Below, piece by piece: positions 32,576 to 44,869 of a DNA stretch of 64,000 bases. Numbering within the stretch: the first letter of the stretch is position 1; every line of letters begins with the position of its first letter. The notes beneath the pieces were generated by a model. That model searched no databases, had not been told where the DNA came from, and worked only from the letters and a program-made list of their open reading frames with translations. Origin of the DNA: Zygnema cylindricum (Eukaryota; Streptophyta; Zygnematophyceae; Zygnematales; Zygnemataceae); NCBI GenBank assembly GCA_037447655.1, contig JBBHKE010001308.1, positions 81,792 to 145,791 of the forward strand. Direction: 5' to 3'. Both the position numbers and the translations under genes were made by a program.

Positions 32576-32829
32576 AACACGAAACTGACAAAAAAAACTT
32601 TGCCGAAGGATATCCTCCGACGTTATTTTTGACATCAATTATCATTCGCGGAAAGGAATTTGCATTTAAAACATAATGGCGCAACTCGGACATTGATAAA
32701 TTACGCACGGGCAAATCTTTTAAATTTAATGTTTTTCTACAAATCTTAACTTTTGTCCGTCTGCACATACACGACAATTAAATTTTGTTCTTTTAAAATC
32801 TTTGACTATTCTTATAGTCTGAACAACAA

Positions 32830-34306
32830 CCTACGTGATTCCAATCGAAATAAAGCACGTGGCAATATTTGCCTTGTTAACACGACCTGATGGATAAGTG
32901 AACAAAATTTTACTACTAGTAAATGTTTCCGTACGACTACTATCGGCGCCTAACGGAGAAGAGGCCAAAACATGAAAAATTTCCATGGTCGCCGCCATGG
33001 CTGCCAAATCGGCCGCGACTACGAGATTTACGACCACCTCTACCTACTCCACTGTCATATTTATAATAACATTGTTTACTTGTGTGGCCTAGCTTTCTTT
33101 AAAGCATTGTACATCTCTCTTTAGACAAGTGGCCGAAATATGGCCAGGTCGATCGCAACGAAAACACGAGACGTGGGTATGATCATTTTAGGCGATATCT
33201 GCTCTAAGATTTTGCCCTTCTCCTTCCATTTTACACGACCTCTCAGACCTCCTCTTTTTTCGCACTCTTTTCCTTAAAAATAATGCAAATTCTCGAATTT
33301 GGGAGCGAGCACATTCAAGGCTCCCGAGCCGGAGGAGCCTTTTCAAAAACTGACGCGGCTGCTCTTCCCCATCTTTTAATAATTCACGATAAACTTATAA
33401 TTTATAGTTTCTTTTCAGAATAAAGTATCCTTGAGATATATCCATTTATCTAACGAGGCGTTGATGACTCCGATCACTTTGTCCTCCTCCGTGATGACTC
33501 TCTTATTGTTAAATAGGAGTTCAACAATAATATTGAAACGCTTCACTACATCATTGATTGATCCATTTGATTTCATCTTGAATAGCATGAAATCAGAGAA
33601 CATGTGTTGCCCTTGGTTTTGGATTCCCTTATCGAATTGGGACTCCAACGCCTTCTAAGTTCCGTGTGCTGTGCTGTGCATGAGGAAGTTATCATACATG
33701 AACTGCGGACATGTTTGCATCAATCCGGCAATTGCCGCAAGATTCTTTCTCTTCTACAAACGTCGAGCTTTAGTATTGGCGATCGACATTTTCTCTTTTC
33801 CACTAACTACTTCCCAAAGTCCCCTCATCAAATGAGCTTGAATGTACTTCCTCTAAAGGGGGTAATTTGATCCATTGAAAACCACAGACTTGCAACGCAT
33901 CTGAAATACTTTTGCTCCTTTTTGATTATCTTCATGTAAATTGGAATCATCATCAAGCATATGTTTTCCCTTTTTATCTTTCTATTCCTTCGCCCCTTCA
34001 TCTTTGTCCTCTTAATCTCCTCCATCCGGATGGAAATCCGGTTTACCATAAGCTAGTTCATCGAAATTCCTATCAACAGCCAAAAAAATCATATTTATTT
34101 GGCGAATGAACTCCTCCCAATGGCCCCGTAAAATATGAATTTTCTTTCTTCTTTGGGAGGCTCCTTAGGGATGACAGATTATCCCAAGAATTTGTTTGGG
34201 GTAAGAGGACGGTTTGAAAGGGGGCTTCTTTTTGTTCTTCCCCACTATGGTCCCAACACTCGCTAGGACTGTGCCACAATGCATTACTACCCAAATGCAT
34301 TACTAC
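32830..34306 (-). pseudogene. copia gag of element C5
   Basis: Reading leftwards: LWEVVSGKEKMSIANTKA (about 33822-33769), KNLAAIAGLMQTCPQFMYDN, then SINDVVKRFNIIVELLFNNK and RVITEEDKVIGVINASL (33648-33415), the copia gag UBN2-type capsid. A perfect CX2CX4HX4C knuckle, CFRCDRPGHISATC, lies at 33125-33166, followed by an Arg/Gly-rich stretch (RGGRKSRSRGRFGSHGG). Several stops and shifts. Nothing of a protease is readable before the C2 array begins at 32575. Confidence 0.8.
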
Positions 34307-34320
34307 CCATTCTGATACCA
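34307..34320 (-). promoter_or_regulatory. primer-binding site of C5
   Basis: The minus strand reads TGGTATCAGAATGG, matching the classical copia primer site TGGTATCAGAGC for 9 of the first 10 bases and more. It sits two bases from the LTR border and just before the gag. Confidence 0.85.
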
Positions 34321-34322
34321 AA

Positions 34323-35247
34323 TGAAAGTATGGATACTATACTAAATTTTCAACACAAATAATCAAGATAGTGGAAGAATTGACATTGAGAAACATCCTT
34401 ACGATGCATCGACTCCTCTAGTCATTCCAATCTTTTTTTTATACACATTTTTTAGATAATTGACATCATACTAATACGTGTGCCTCTTTTTCGACTAAAT
34501 GATCTCAATAAAAGAGGGAAGATATTTGAAAAACCCATTCAAAAAGACGTGCAATTTATGGTCTTCGACTAGCATGCGTCTAAAATTAGTTAAGTGATCC
34601 ACAAGAATGTTTTACGGCATCGTCAATGGACTCGTAAACCTTAACCTGAATTGTATAAATTCTTGAAACACAAAATGTCCCTCATCTTTTTTTTAAGGTG
34701 GATTGTATAAATTCTTGAAACACAAATTGTCCCTCATCTTTTATTTAAGGTGGATTGGCGGACACCATGAAATCATATATAAAAGCAAAGATTAGTGTAT
34801 TGATGTAATAAATTGAGCTAAATATTGTGATGGTTTCTCGAAAAGAGAAAAATACCTTATATACAAAATCACACAATGCGAATTACTGTGGAGTTTGAGT
34901 GCGCTTTAGTGCGTTGTAACGTGAAGATCCTAGTCCTAATTTTAATGAATGTATCTAGATTTCAATGGATTGAATTAATGCAACAAGTAAGGGAGACCTA
35001 TGTTAAATAGATCTAGTTGGCTAGTTTGAAAAGAAAAACTACACTGATATGTCTAAGGAAAATAAATGAAAGTGAACGGGCAAATACATACGTAGGATAT
35101 CAAGACAAAGAATAGAGAGGACAAACATGCAAATGGCATATACACAGTACGTCAAGTAAAAAAATGGAGGGGACCAATATTTAAAGGACCAGTACGTAGG
35201 AAAACAGGAAAAAGACAGATGAGTACGATGCTAAATAACTTGTAACA
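34323..35247 (-). repeat. C5 LTR, 925 bp, with PBS on one side and polypurine tract on the other
   Basis: In plus orientation it runs from TGAAAGTATGG to TTGTAACA, so TG...CA on both strands. On the left is the primer site and gag; on the right, minus-strand GAAAGGAGGG, a polypurine tract, and then RNaseH/RT remnants. A TATA box (TATATAAGG) lies at 34855-34864. A 52-bp tandem duplication (ATTGTATAAATTCTTGAAAC) is at 34650-34753. Confidence 0.8.
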
Positions 35248-35280
35248 CCCTCCTTTCAAAAAAAATTACGAAGTAGATTG

Positions 35281-36275
35281 AGATAAAATAAAGGGAAAAT
35301 CTAGCCAGCAAGAGGAGCAAAACGAAGGTTATAGAGGAGAAGGAATTTTGTTAGAAATAAGGTCGATAGAGAGCCTTGGTGAGATAATCGGAAAACAAAG
35401 GTTATAGAGGAGAAGGAATTTTGTTCGAAATAAGGTCGATAGAGAGCCTTGGTGAGATAATCGGCCACCTGATCCGCGAATTTAAATAAAGAAATGAGCG
35501 ACAGACATCCTCGACCCGCTTTCGAGATCAATAATATCTAATGTCAATGTAATTTGTGCGCTTGTGATGAACAAGATTTTGAACTAAAAAAAATGAATGC
35601 TTGAGGAATCGGAGAAGATAAAAGCAAGAGACAAAGGGGGAAAACAAAACTTAGAGAGAATAGCTTGAAACTAGAGGACCTCCTTGGCAGCGTGGCAAAA
35701 TTCCATGTGTTCAGCCATAATGGTGGAATATGCAGTCGTGGGTTGATTTTTGTATTACTAAGAAATAAAGTCATTAATGAAAATAAAGCACGAGCCAGTA
35801 GTGAAGCAACAAGAAAGCTCATCTTAGGCGCAATCTAAACCAATGAAATCGGTTATAACACTAGAGCCAACGGAGGAGTATATGAGACAAATAGATTTGC
35901 CTTGCATATAACAAAAAAACACGTTTAGCGACAAAACGTTCATCAAGGGAGGGACGTTGTATAAATTGGCTAAGTTTAGTGACGGATGTAAAAGCTAGTT
36001 ACTTACATGGCATACATAAGGAGGGCGTCTAACTGAGTAGAAAAGGAGGAAAAATCTGCCAGGCCAATGGGATTGAAAAGGTCAATATTGAAGGTTTTTT
36101 TAGCGATATAGAGGGTTTTAGTGGAGCAGTTACGAAGAACCTTAATGCGCAAGTAATAAGTGATTTCTCCAAGAACAGTGATGTTAAAGTGGCTTCGAAA
36201 AAAGGTTTTGACGGTAGAAAATTTTAGAGAAAGAAAAAAAAACAAAAATGAGATTGTCAACAAAAATGGCAACAA
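35281..36275 (-). pseudogene. copia RT C-terminus and RNaseH relic (copy A)
   Basis: From 36275 leftwards: FNITVLGEITYYLRIKVLRN and KTLYIAKKTF are the RT end; then in another frame MAEHMEFCHAAKEVL, an RNaseH (S)AEAEY-type block; and FADQVADYLTKALYRPYFEQ, the conserved copia C-terminal block. A 73-bp tandem duplication (35319-35391, 35392-35464) repeats the last block. Orientation agrees with C5. Confidence 0.75.
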
Positions 36276-36379
36276 TTATTAAGGAGCGGCCAGAGCCACG
36301 AGAGTAAATACTATCGTCTACATCAATTTGAGTAAGTATTTCACTACGCAAAAATTTGATGTTATGTTCAAAGTTGTAA

Positions 36380-37293
36380 TTGGCCTTCGCAGATCCATCA
36401 CGCAGCCGGCTAATTTGTCTTTACGTTAAGTGTGTGGTCTTGTTTGGTTTGGAGTCATTATGTCTTGTGGATTGTTTCGTAGATTCCTGGTCTGGCGAAC
36501 CTTTAAGGTCTTCCCGAACCTTCGGCCATGGCTGCCTGCTACTGTTTTTTGGCTTTCTCTTTCCTTATCTGCCACCAATTATAACGTGCACATAATCAAA
36601 AGAAAGGATTTTCCAAGAACTTTCTATCCATACCCACATAAACTCTTTCCGTTCCTTGTTTTTTAGCCTAATCCGGCCTGTCAGATTCGGTCGCCTTCCT
36701 ACTTTCGTTTTTTGGTTTTTTCATGCCTAATTTTACGTCCCTCTAATCAGTAGAGGAACGCTTTACCTTCGTCGCATAAAGACATAATATCTTTCCATAC
36801 ACCTTCAAAATTATGTTTTTCCGTCGGCTTTAAACCAAGGCTTCCTACCGGGTTTAGTCTTCCTCCGGTATCCGGCGCCAAATATGTCGTGGAGATACTC
36901 TACAAAACATATTTTACAACACCTTTCTGCTGGTGGGAAAATCAACTCCATCCGCATCTTTGGGTTTTTTTTTTACTAATCGGAGTTGTCCATTTCGGCC
37001 GTTTTCCTTTTTTTCTTTTCTGTGGCCATCTTTTTGTGGCTTTCTGCTGGGGTTTCTTGAACTTCTCTTTGTGTAACCGACGCAATATTTGGCGTGCTGG
37101 TACTCTTTGGAACTTACTCTCAATCAGCCGCAACCTTTTCCGATTCCTTTTCTTTTGTTGCCCAAGGGACCTTCTTTTTTTCACTTTTCTTTTACTTCCT
37201 AAGATATACTGCCAAGAGTTGTCCGAGCAAATTCTACACTACCCCTAAGCGCACAGCATCACAAGCGCTCGCCATTCATCTCCTCTCACTCTT
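36380..37293. other. non-coding part of copy A
   Basis: T-rich sequence with no recognised domain. By position it could be the 5' UTR of the LINE-like frame that starts at 37294. The same stretch recurs at 43249-44178. Confidence 0.35.
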
Positions 37294-37983
37294 ATGGCCC
37301 TTCATAAGCAACGGGCGTCACGCTCCCCATCACCATCTTCTTCGGATCACGCTCGACCACGTTTCATTACCTCAGATGAGAACCTTAACCCTTTGCTGCC
37401 CACCTCCCAGAGCACCACTCTCCGTGTCCCCACTGTAGAATTACCCCCACACATAGTTCCCTCCACCATTCCCAACCCTTGCACAAACCCATGTGGGGTT
37501 GAACATTCCCCTGAGAGCACGCCGCCAATACCTACAACAAACCCTATTTCATCACCTCCTTTAAGCAAAGAGCCTCCCCATCTCATTGTTGCCCCGTAGT
37601 GTCCACCCCATTTTCAAGAGCATTCTCCGCCTTTGCATTCCATCCCTCTTTCCCAACCACCCTCTTTGCCCCAATCATCAAGTATTGGTCCAACTAGGGT
37701 ACCCTATCCTCAGTGTGGAAGGCTATATGTGGCGGGTGGCGGTTTGTCGAGGCATTTGAAGTCTTGTCCTTTTACTCCTAAAGGTATCCCGCCCACCGAT
37801 AAGGGCCAGCCTTCTCCACCAATTGTTCGCCAACAACCATCTCCTACTGATTAGCAGTATGTGCGTCGTCTCGACGTTCTGGGGTGTTATCACTTAGGCT
37901 ACCCACGCCATCGATTGTACACTCGTATCCCGAGCAATCTTCGTGATTCCGTCCTAGCGGCTATCATGCCGCATCGTGTCGGT
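37294..37983 (+). pseudogene. LINE N-terminal protein with C2H2/C2HC-type zinc finger (copy A)
   Basis: One frame with two stops (37597, 37852) reads a Ser/Pro/Thr-rich start, then YPQCGRLYVAGGGLSRHLKS followed by C. This resembles the CP.CGR......GL..H...C finger found at the N-terminus of RLE-type LINEs; the first Cys is Tyr here. LYTRIPSNLRDSVLAAIMPH follows before the minisatellite interrupts it. It would bind DNA at the target site. It fits as the missing front of the RT pseudogene at 56.8-59.7 kb, but the link is inference. Confidence 0.5.
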
Positions 37984-37984
37984 T

Positions 37985-38170
37985 GCTCGCACGCACGGTA
38001 TTTTGCACGCAAGCGTGGTATTTTGCACACACGCGCGGTATTTTGCATGCACACGCGGTATATTCCATGCACGCGCGGTATTGTGCATGCACGCACGGTT
38101 TTAGGCACGCGCGCGCGATTTTATGCATGCACGAGCGATTTCATGCATGCAATCACGATTTGATGCACAC
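37985..38170 (+). repeat. 20-bp GC-rich minisatellite (copy A)
   Basis: About nine units of the type CGCGCGGTATTTTGCATGCA, with drift towards GAGCGATTTCATGCATGCAA at the right end. The copy in block B is three bases shorter. Confidence 0.85.
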
Positions 38171-39092
38171 ACGTCTAGTTGTTTCGTTCGCACGTGCGAA
38201 ATTTTGCGTTGGTTATTTATTTATATGTTTGTTGAACCGTACTAATTCCGTGCTATACTTTTTATTTCGTTCGCACGTATTTTGATTTCGAGTATTTCGT
38301 GCGGTATGCTTCGTTTCGTGCGTATGCCACAATTTGGAAGTATGGACGCGGAGTATTTTTTTGAAGGGAATCGCGATTTCCGGGCGACGCTTCGATACAT
38401 GTTGTATATTTAAGACGCGAACCCATGTAGGTTCGTGCGTACATGTAGTTAGGGTAGGTTTTTACCCTCGTACGGTGGATTTTGTTGAGCGTACGGCAGA
38501 CAATGTTGGCTGCCTATTGGCCAACATCTTAATTAGTTTCATGCATGTGAAGTAGGCTAGACGTAAGCTAGTTTCGCTTAGGCCTAGCGTAGCTCCTACT
38601 TAGGCTAATTCTCAGACTTATACAATTTTAGCTTTTGGACAAGAATTTTCTCTTGGCGGCGGAGCTTTCTTTTGCTCTCTCTCACCGATTGCTCAAATTT
38701 CTTCTTTTCTTTTTCTAGCTAGCTGTAGAGGTTAGATATTTTACGTATATTCTCTCTTGTATTTCTGCCCACGCTTTTTAATCCATGCTGCTCAAAGCCA
38801 AGTCCGGAAGGTTTCCCTCCAACTTGTGTCATTTTTGGGAAGTGGTGGATTGGAGTTCGTGTGGAGAAGCATCTGGATCCGGCTCCGCCTCCCACGGACA
38901 GCTAAACGGTTTGGGGTGTTTGTATTTGTGTTGTTTGTATTTCGGTTGAGAATGGAAGAGTGAATCTTGGCCAAATTTGGAGTTTTCTTTGTTTTTGGTT
39001 GGAATTATTTATTTGCTTTGTTGCCTCTTCGAGATAACTCTTGTAGAGAATACGATAGAGACCCGAGAGCCTAGTGACAACCTTGTGGCTTA
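38171..39092. other. non-coding part of copy A, unidentified
   Basis: No recognised gene. Contains TTCGTTCGCACGT twice and CTAGCTAGCTGTAGAGG. It lies between the LINE finger fragment and a segment (39093-39300) that precedes the LINE RT at 56.7 kb, so it may be LINE-internal sequence. Confidence 0.35.
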
Positions 39093-39297
39093 GTAAATTA
39101 TAGGGGTCATCCCACGTTAGGGGAGTATTTTCCCCTTTTCTACCTTTTGTTATATTTACACTCTTACCTTCTCGTTATGTATATATTTTTGTTTGTCTAT
39201 GTTCGTCCTGTATCATTTTTGTTTGTATATGCGTTTGCAAGCATGACTTCGTTGGTTGTAATGCATGTTCGCTCTTGCTTGCCTTCATGCACGACAC
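39093..39297 (+). repeat. LINE-associated segment, matching 56671-56870
   Basis: Shared words in order: GTATT.TTCCCCTTTT, TTATACCTTCTC versus TTACACTCTTACCTTCTC, TTTG..AGCATGACTT, GCTGGTTGT/GTTGGTTGT, ATGCACGACAC. At 56.7 kb this segment runs into RT coding sequence; here it is cut by a SINE. Confidence 0.6.
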
Positions 39298-39522
39298 CCT
39301 TCTCCAAGCCCACACATTTGTTGTAGTCACTAAAGGCTGGAGAGGGAGCTAGAGTCATTGTTCCCTAAGCAGTCTAGAGAGACAGGTAGCAGATAGGGTA
39401 GATTTACCAAAAGGATTTTGATGGACCTAGGAATTGATCCTGGTACCTACCGTCCGTCAAGTCGCCCATAGCCATTAGCTTTATCTAATAGCCTAAGACC
39501 AATGCTAAACTACATAGGGTAT
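39298..39522 (-). mobile_element. tRNA-like SINE, copy S1
   Basis: On the minus strand: an A-box-like TAGTTTAGCATTGG (39499-39512), a B-box GGATCAATTCC (39430-39440; consensus GGTTCRANNCC, one mismatch), and then a conserved body GACTCTAGCTCCCTCTCC...TAGTGACTACAACAA (39305-39357). The same three parts in the same order occur within the C3 LTRs. This layout is that of tRNA-derived SINEs transcribed by RNA polymerase III. A tail or target duplication was not identified. Confidence 0.6.
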
Positions 39523-41790
39523 GATAGTTATTAAATTGATACACGCCAAACATTCCATTTAACTCCTATAACGGAATTGTAAAGCATAGAACCTATTGTA
39601 CTTTATACACCGTACAAAATAAATGATATGCACATTTATTTGGATGGTCCGTATCAAAAGTCGACATTGATCGACAGCCGTGGTGCAAGCCGAGATTTCA
39701 GAATGGCCACTTTAGGATTTTCCTGCGCCGTAACTCCGGATGATGCGTGGCAATATGATAGAGGATTGCGAGATCTTCGGAACGCGAGATGACAATTCTA
39801 GATGTGACAATGTCACATTATGGCGATGTCGTAGAAGGAACGTACATAAAGTACTCCGGCACATATACTTTTTTGTACGCTATAGTCATGTACTTGGTGC
39901 GTACTTTAGTACTAGAGGGTTTAGAGAGGGGTTTTAGGACTTAGAATATTTTGGTAGATAGTCGCCTCTCTCCTAGAGAGCACTTTGTGTAAAGGGCTAG
40001 CTTTGAGCAACCATAACTATAAACTCACTTGACCATTTTCAGTGATTCTTTTTGTTGCAGAATCAGGGGAGTCCAGGCTACATAGGGGTTTGGTCGGTAA
40101 GAGTCTTTGCCTGCCAAGGTGGCTGAATTTCTAAGGGAAAGTTAAAGTGGGTGAATGTGTCCAAAATTCATATTCTAGCTTTGCATTGTGTGGTTGAACT
40201 GAGCACATATAAAGTCTTATTTCACAGAGGTGAAGTTGTATTGGGGTTCTGATTGTCGAGGGGTCAATCATTTGGGTTTGTATCAACTTGGAGTCGGCAC
40301 TAACTAGATAAGCTTCTTTAGACCTGCGAATTCTTTCGGGGAATGGACCCCATAGATTTACAATGAGCACATAGCCTATAAGCCTAGTCGGTCATTAGCT
40401 ACTCCGTACGATCATACCGTACCTTCTAGCTTCATCCTTGTGTTCATTTTACCATTTAGATTTCAGATTAACCGTCCAATATCTACTACAGTATAGGGTC
40501 ACAGATTTCAAGTTTGAAACCTTCATGATTGTTAGGCGTTTAAAGAATATCAGCAATCAAAGAAAAGCATCGGGTTTTAAAATAATAAAGAATGGCTAGC
40601 TGTAATTTATGTACTCCTAATATGAAAAGGTTCGGAGACGATCTAACATCGGAAGACCAAATCGTACGAAGGATGATTTTACAACATTACTTTGTATAAG
40701 ATAAAGTATTTAGATATAAAGCACATTTGTGGGATCTGTAACCTCTTTTTCCTAATCGTGAACATTTCTTTACAAACTTATAATAGTTATATCAATTCGT
40801 TACAATGATAAAGAAAACACCGTGATATACAACCACTTTACTGGTTTGATGTACCGATAAAAAACATTGTGATAAAATACATTGACATTTCAATTGTTAT
40901 GTGGGTTATCATTAGTTTTTTTGTGGTTGTAACCCATTTATGTTTTGTTTTTAGCCAAAAAATGGTCTTTAGATAACTATTTTTTACTTGATAGGTTAGT
41001 TATTGCAAAGAGAGAAAACTATTACATAACCTAAAAATGTTTATATTAATCGAAATAGAGAAGTAAACAACTCTTGGTGCTTACAATTACGTTGGTTGGT
41101 CTGATGATTAGACAGTAAAAACTTCTCTGTATTGTTGAACTTTGGATAAGATAAAAGAGACTTTACCTTCTGGTATAGAATGTGAAATTAGCATTTGAGG
41201 TGTCGCAGAACACAAACAAGACTTTCGTATTTTCATTCCCAAAATTACAAGCCCCGATTCTAATATTTCAAAGATAACCTATACATTGTATACAATTTAA
41301 TATTATATGTTTTCATAATATTTCTGTTTGGTAATACTATCTTTTATGGGTACATTAGGTATAATTATGTATTCGTCACCACACAATATGACGAGACCCC
41401 TTGTCAATCATTAGTCAATAGTCTCGTTTATTGGAATTATCGTGATACGAAAGCAAACAATACACAACAATACACCCTCAATAGGTGTAAGTGTAAATTT
41501 GTTGCTAATTTAAGGAAAAGAAATATTGTCACTAACTTTATTTTGAGTTCAGTGACCTAAACCTAAAAAAGTATTAATGTTATATAACCCCGAACACACT
41601 AATTTATTTACTTATTCCAAGAGTGTAATTGTAATAGCATGTGTTTTATATAGACTATGTTTAAACATGTGAGAACACGCTCGCGGGGGTTTCTTTTATC
41701 TTTATCGACATGAATAAACTCCAAAGGCACTTTCTCGGGTCGACTGTTGATATTTGAGTATTTTATAGGTCTGTATTAGGATAGAAAAAG
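39523..41790. other. spacer between the two 4.1-kb copies, nothing recognised
   Basis: AT-rich, no coding frame above background, no terminal repeats seen. TTAGGACTTAGAATATTTTGG at 39932 echoes the C2 LTR word TTAGGACTTAGAACATTTTG (27161, 32265), so parts may be LTR relics. Confidence 0.4.
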
Positions 41791-41866
41791 AGCTGAGGCG
41801 GTCTGCCTCTAACTCCCTTTTCCAAGCTCCCATACTTGTTGTAGTCACTGAAGGCTGGATAGGGAG
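41791..41866 (-). mobile_element. truncated SINE body, copy S2
   Basis: CTTGTTGTAGTCACTGAAGG and GGATAGGGAGCT match the S1 body, with the extra 3' part GTCTGCCTCTAACTCCC matching the C3 LTR copy. The A- and B-box half is missing: the copy stops exactly where duplication block B begins. Confidence 0.6.
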
Positions 41867-42149
41867 CTATGTTAAATAGATCTAGTTGGCTAGTTTGAAA
41901 AGAAAAACTACACTGATATGTCTAAGGAAAATAAATGAAAGTGAACGGGCAAATACATACGTAGGATATCAAGACAAAGAATAGAGAGGACAAACATGCA
42001 AATGGCATATACACAGTACGTCAAGTAAAAAAATGGAGGGGACCAATATTTAAAGGACCAGTACGTAGGAAAACAGGAAAAAGACAGATGAGTACGATGC
42101 TAAATAACTTGTAACACCCTCCTTTCAAAAAAAATTACGAAGTAGATTG

Positions 42150-43144
42150 AGATAAAATAAAGGGAAAATCTAGCCAGCAAGAGGAGCAAAACGAAGGTTA
42201 TAGAGGAGAAGGAATTTTGTTAGAAATAAGGTCGATAGAGAGCCTTGGTGAGATAATCGGAAAACAAAGGTTATAGAGGAGAAGGAATTTTGTTCGAAAT
42301 AAGGTCGATAGAGAGCCTTGGTGAGATAATCGGCCACCTGATCCGCGAATTTAAATAAAGAAATGAGCGACAGACATCCTCGACCCGCTTTCGAGATCAA
42401 TAATATCTAATGTCAATGTAATTTGTGCGCTTGTGATGAACAAGATTTTGAACTAAAAAAAATGAATGCTTGAGGAATCGGAGAAGATAAAAGCAAGAGA
42501 CAAAGGGGGAAAACAAAACTTAGAGAGAATAGCTTGAAACTAGAGGACCTCCTTGGCAGCGTGGCAAAATTCCATGTGTTCAGCCATAATGGTGGAATAT
42601 GCAGTCGTGGGTTGATTTTTGTATTACTAAGAAATAAAGTCATTAATGAAAATAAAGCACGAGCCAGTAGTGAAGCAACAAGAAAGCTCATCTTAGGCGC
42701 AATCTAAACCAATGAAATCGGTTATAACACTAGAGCCAACGGAGGAGTATATGAGACAAATAGATTTGCCTTGCATATAACAAAAAAACACGTTTAGCGA
42801 CAAAACGTTCATCAAGGGAGGGACGTTGTATAAATTGGCTAAGTTTAGTGACGGATGTAAAAGCTAGTTACTTACATGGCATACATAAGGAGGGCGTCTA
42901 ACTGAGTAGAAAAGGAGGAAAAATCTGCCATGCCAATGGGATTGAAAAGGTCAAAATTGAAGGTTTTTTTAGAGATATAGAGGGTTTTAGTGGAGCAGTT
43001 ACGAAGAACCTTAATGCGCAAGTAATAAGTGAGTTCTCCAAGAACAGTGATGTTAAAGTGGCTTCGAAAAAAGGTTTTGACGGTAGAAAATTTTAGAGAA
43101 AGAAAAAAAAACAAAAATGAGATTGTCAACAAAAATGGCAACAA
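42150..43144 (-). pseudogene. copia RT C-terminus and RNaseH relic (copy B)
   Basis: Same content as 35281-36275 with a few substitutions (e.g. LGELTYYLRIKV for LGEITYYLRIKV, FNFDLFNPIGMAD for FNIDLFNPIGLAD). Same lesions, including the 73-bp duplication. Confidence 0.75.
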
Positions 43145-43248
43145 TTATTAAGGAGCGGCCAGAGCCACGAGAGTAAATACTATCGTCTACATCAATTTGA
43201 GTAAGTATTTCACTACGCAAAAATTTGATGTTATGTTCAAAGTTGTAA

Positions 43249-44178
43249 TTGGCCTTCGCAGATCCATCACGCAGCCGGCTAATTTGTCTTTACGTTAAGT
43301 GTGTGGTCTTGTTTGGTTTGGAGTCATTATGTCTTGTGGATTGTTTCGTAGATTCCTGGTCTGGCGAACCTTTAAGGTCTTCCCGAACCTTCGGCCATGG
43401 CTGCCTGCTACTGTTTTTTGGCTTTCTCTTTCCTTATCTGCCACCAATTATAACGTGCACATAATCAAAAGAAAGGATTTTCCAAGAACTTTCTATCCAT
43501 ACCCACATAAACTCTTTCCGTTCCTTGTTTTTTAGCCTAATCCGGCCTGTCAGATTCGGTCGCCTTCCTACTTTCGTTTTTTGGTTTTTTCACGCCTAAT
43601 TTTACGTCCCTCTAATCAGTAGAGGAACGCTTTACCTTCGTCGCATAAAGACATAATATCTTTCCATACACCTTCAAAAATTATGTTTTTCTGTCGGCCT
43701 TCAGAAGCTTTCGCCAAGGCTTCCTACTAGGGTTTTCCGTCCTTCCCTCCGTGTATCCGACGCCAAATATGTCGTGGAGATACTCTACAAAACATATTTT
43801 ACAACACCTTTCTGCTGGTGGGAAAATCAACTCCATCCGCATCTTTGGGTTTTTTTTTTACTAATCGGAGTTGTCCATTTCGGCCGTTTTCCTTTTTTTC
43901 TTTTCTGTGGCCATCTTTTTGTGGCTTTCTGCTGGGGTTTCTTGAACTTCTCTTTGTGTAACCGACGCAATATTTGGCGTGCTGGTACTCTTTGGAACTT
44001 ACTCTCAATCAGCCGCAACCTTTTCCGATTCCTTTTCTTTTGTTGCCCAAGGGACCTTCTTTTTTTCACTTTTCTTTTACTTCCTAAGATATACTGCCAA
44101 GAGTTGTCCGAGCAAATTCTACACTACCCCTAAGCGCACAGCATCACAAGCGCTCGCCATTCATCTCCTCTCACTCTT
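43249..44178. other. non-coding part of copy B
   Basis: Matches 36380-37293, except for a reworked stretch at about 43680-43760 (GGCCTTCAGAAGCTTTCGCC) that is 16 bases longer. Nothing recognised. Confidence 0.35.
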
Positions 44179-44868
44179 ATGGCCCTTCATAAGCAACGGG
44201 CGTCACGCTCCCCATCACCATCTTCTTCGGATCACGCTCGACCACGTTTCATTACCTCAGATGAGAACCTTAACCCTTTGCTGCCCACCTCCCAGAGCAC
44301 CACTCTCCGTGTCCCCACTGTAGAATTACCCCCACACATAGTTCCCTCCACCATTCCCAACCCTTGCACAAACCCATGTGGGGTTGAACATTCCCCTGAG
44401 AGCACGCCGCCAATACCTACAACAAACCCTATTTCATCACCTCCTTTAAGCAAAGAGCCTCCCCATCTCATTGTTGCCCCGTAGTGTCCACCCCATTTTC
44501 AAGAGCATTCTCCGCCTTTGCATTCCATCCCTCTTTCCCAACCACCCTCTTTGCCCCAATCATCAAGTATTGGTCCAACTAGGGTACCCTATCCTCAGTG
44601 TGGAAGGCTATATGTGGCGGGTGGCGGTTTGTCGAGGCATTTGAAGTCTTGTCCTTTTACTCCTAAAGGTATCCCGCCCACCGATAAGGGCCAGCCTTCT
44701 CCACCAATTGTTCGCCAACAACCATCTCCTACTGATTAGCAGTATGTGCGTCGTCTCGACGTTCTGGGGTGTTATCACTTAGGCTACCCACGCCATCGAT
44801 TGTACACTCGTATCCCGAGCAATCTTCGTGATTCCGTCCTAGCGGCTATCATGCCGCATCGTGTCGGT
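44179..44868 (+). pseudogene. LINE N-terminal zinc-finger protein (copy B)
   Basis: Same frame, same two stops and the same Cys-to-Tyr change as 37294-37983. No difference seen in the translation. Confidence 0.5.
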
Positions 44869-44869
44869 T

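Larger units (their letters stand above)
35001..39092 (+). repeat. 4.1-kb direct duplication, copy A
   Basis: Near-identical to 41870-45974. The offset is 6869, then 6885 after a 16-bp change near 43680-43760, then 6882 after a 3-bp deletion at about 45003. Copy A starts inside the C5 LTR, which continues to the left, so A is likely the source. The right border is in CTAGTG...TGTGGCTTA. Contents: LTR end, copia RT/RNaseH relics, zinc-finger LINE fragment, minisatellite. Confidence 0.92.

Noticed and set aside
32547-32777. Minus-strand frame MSCMCRRTKVKICRK as a gene
   Set aside because: Lies between two retroelements, no family resemblance, and its start overlaps no regulatory signal.
37861-38163. 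His/Arg/Cys-rich peptide of the minisatellite as a protein
   Set aside because: It is the translation of a 20-bp repeat, whose period is not a multiple of three.
37985-38170. CRISPR-like array
   Set aside because: Short contiguous units without spacers, in a eukaryotic sequence.
39430-39512. A functional tRNA gene
   Set aside because: A- and B-box-like words are present, but no acceptor stem or anticodon arm could be paired.
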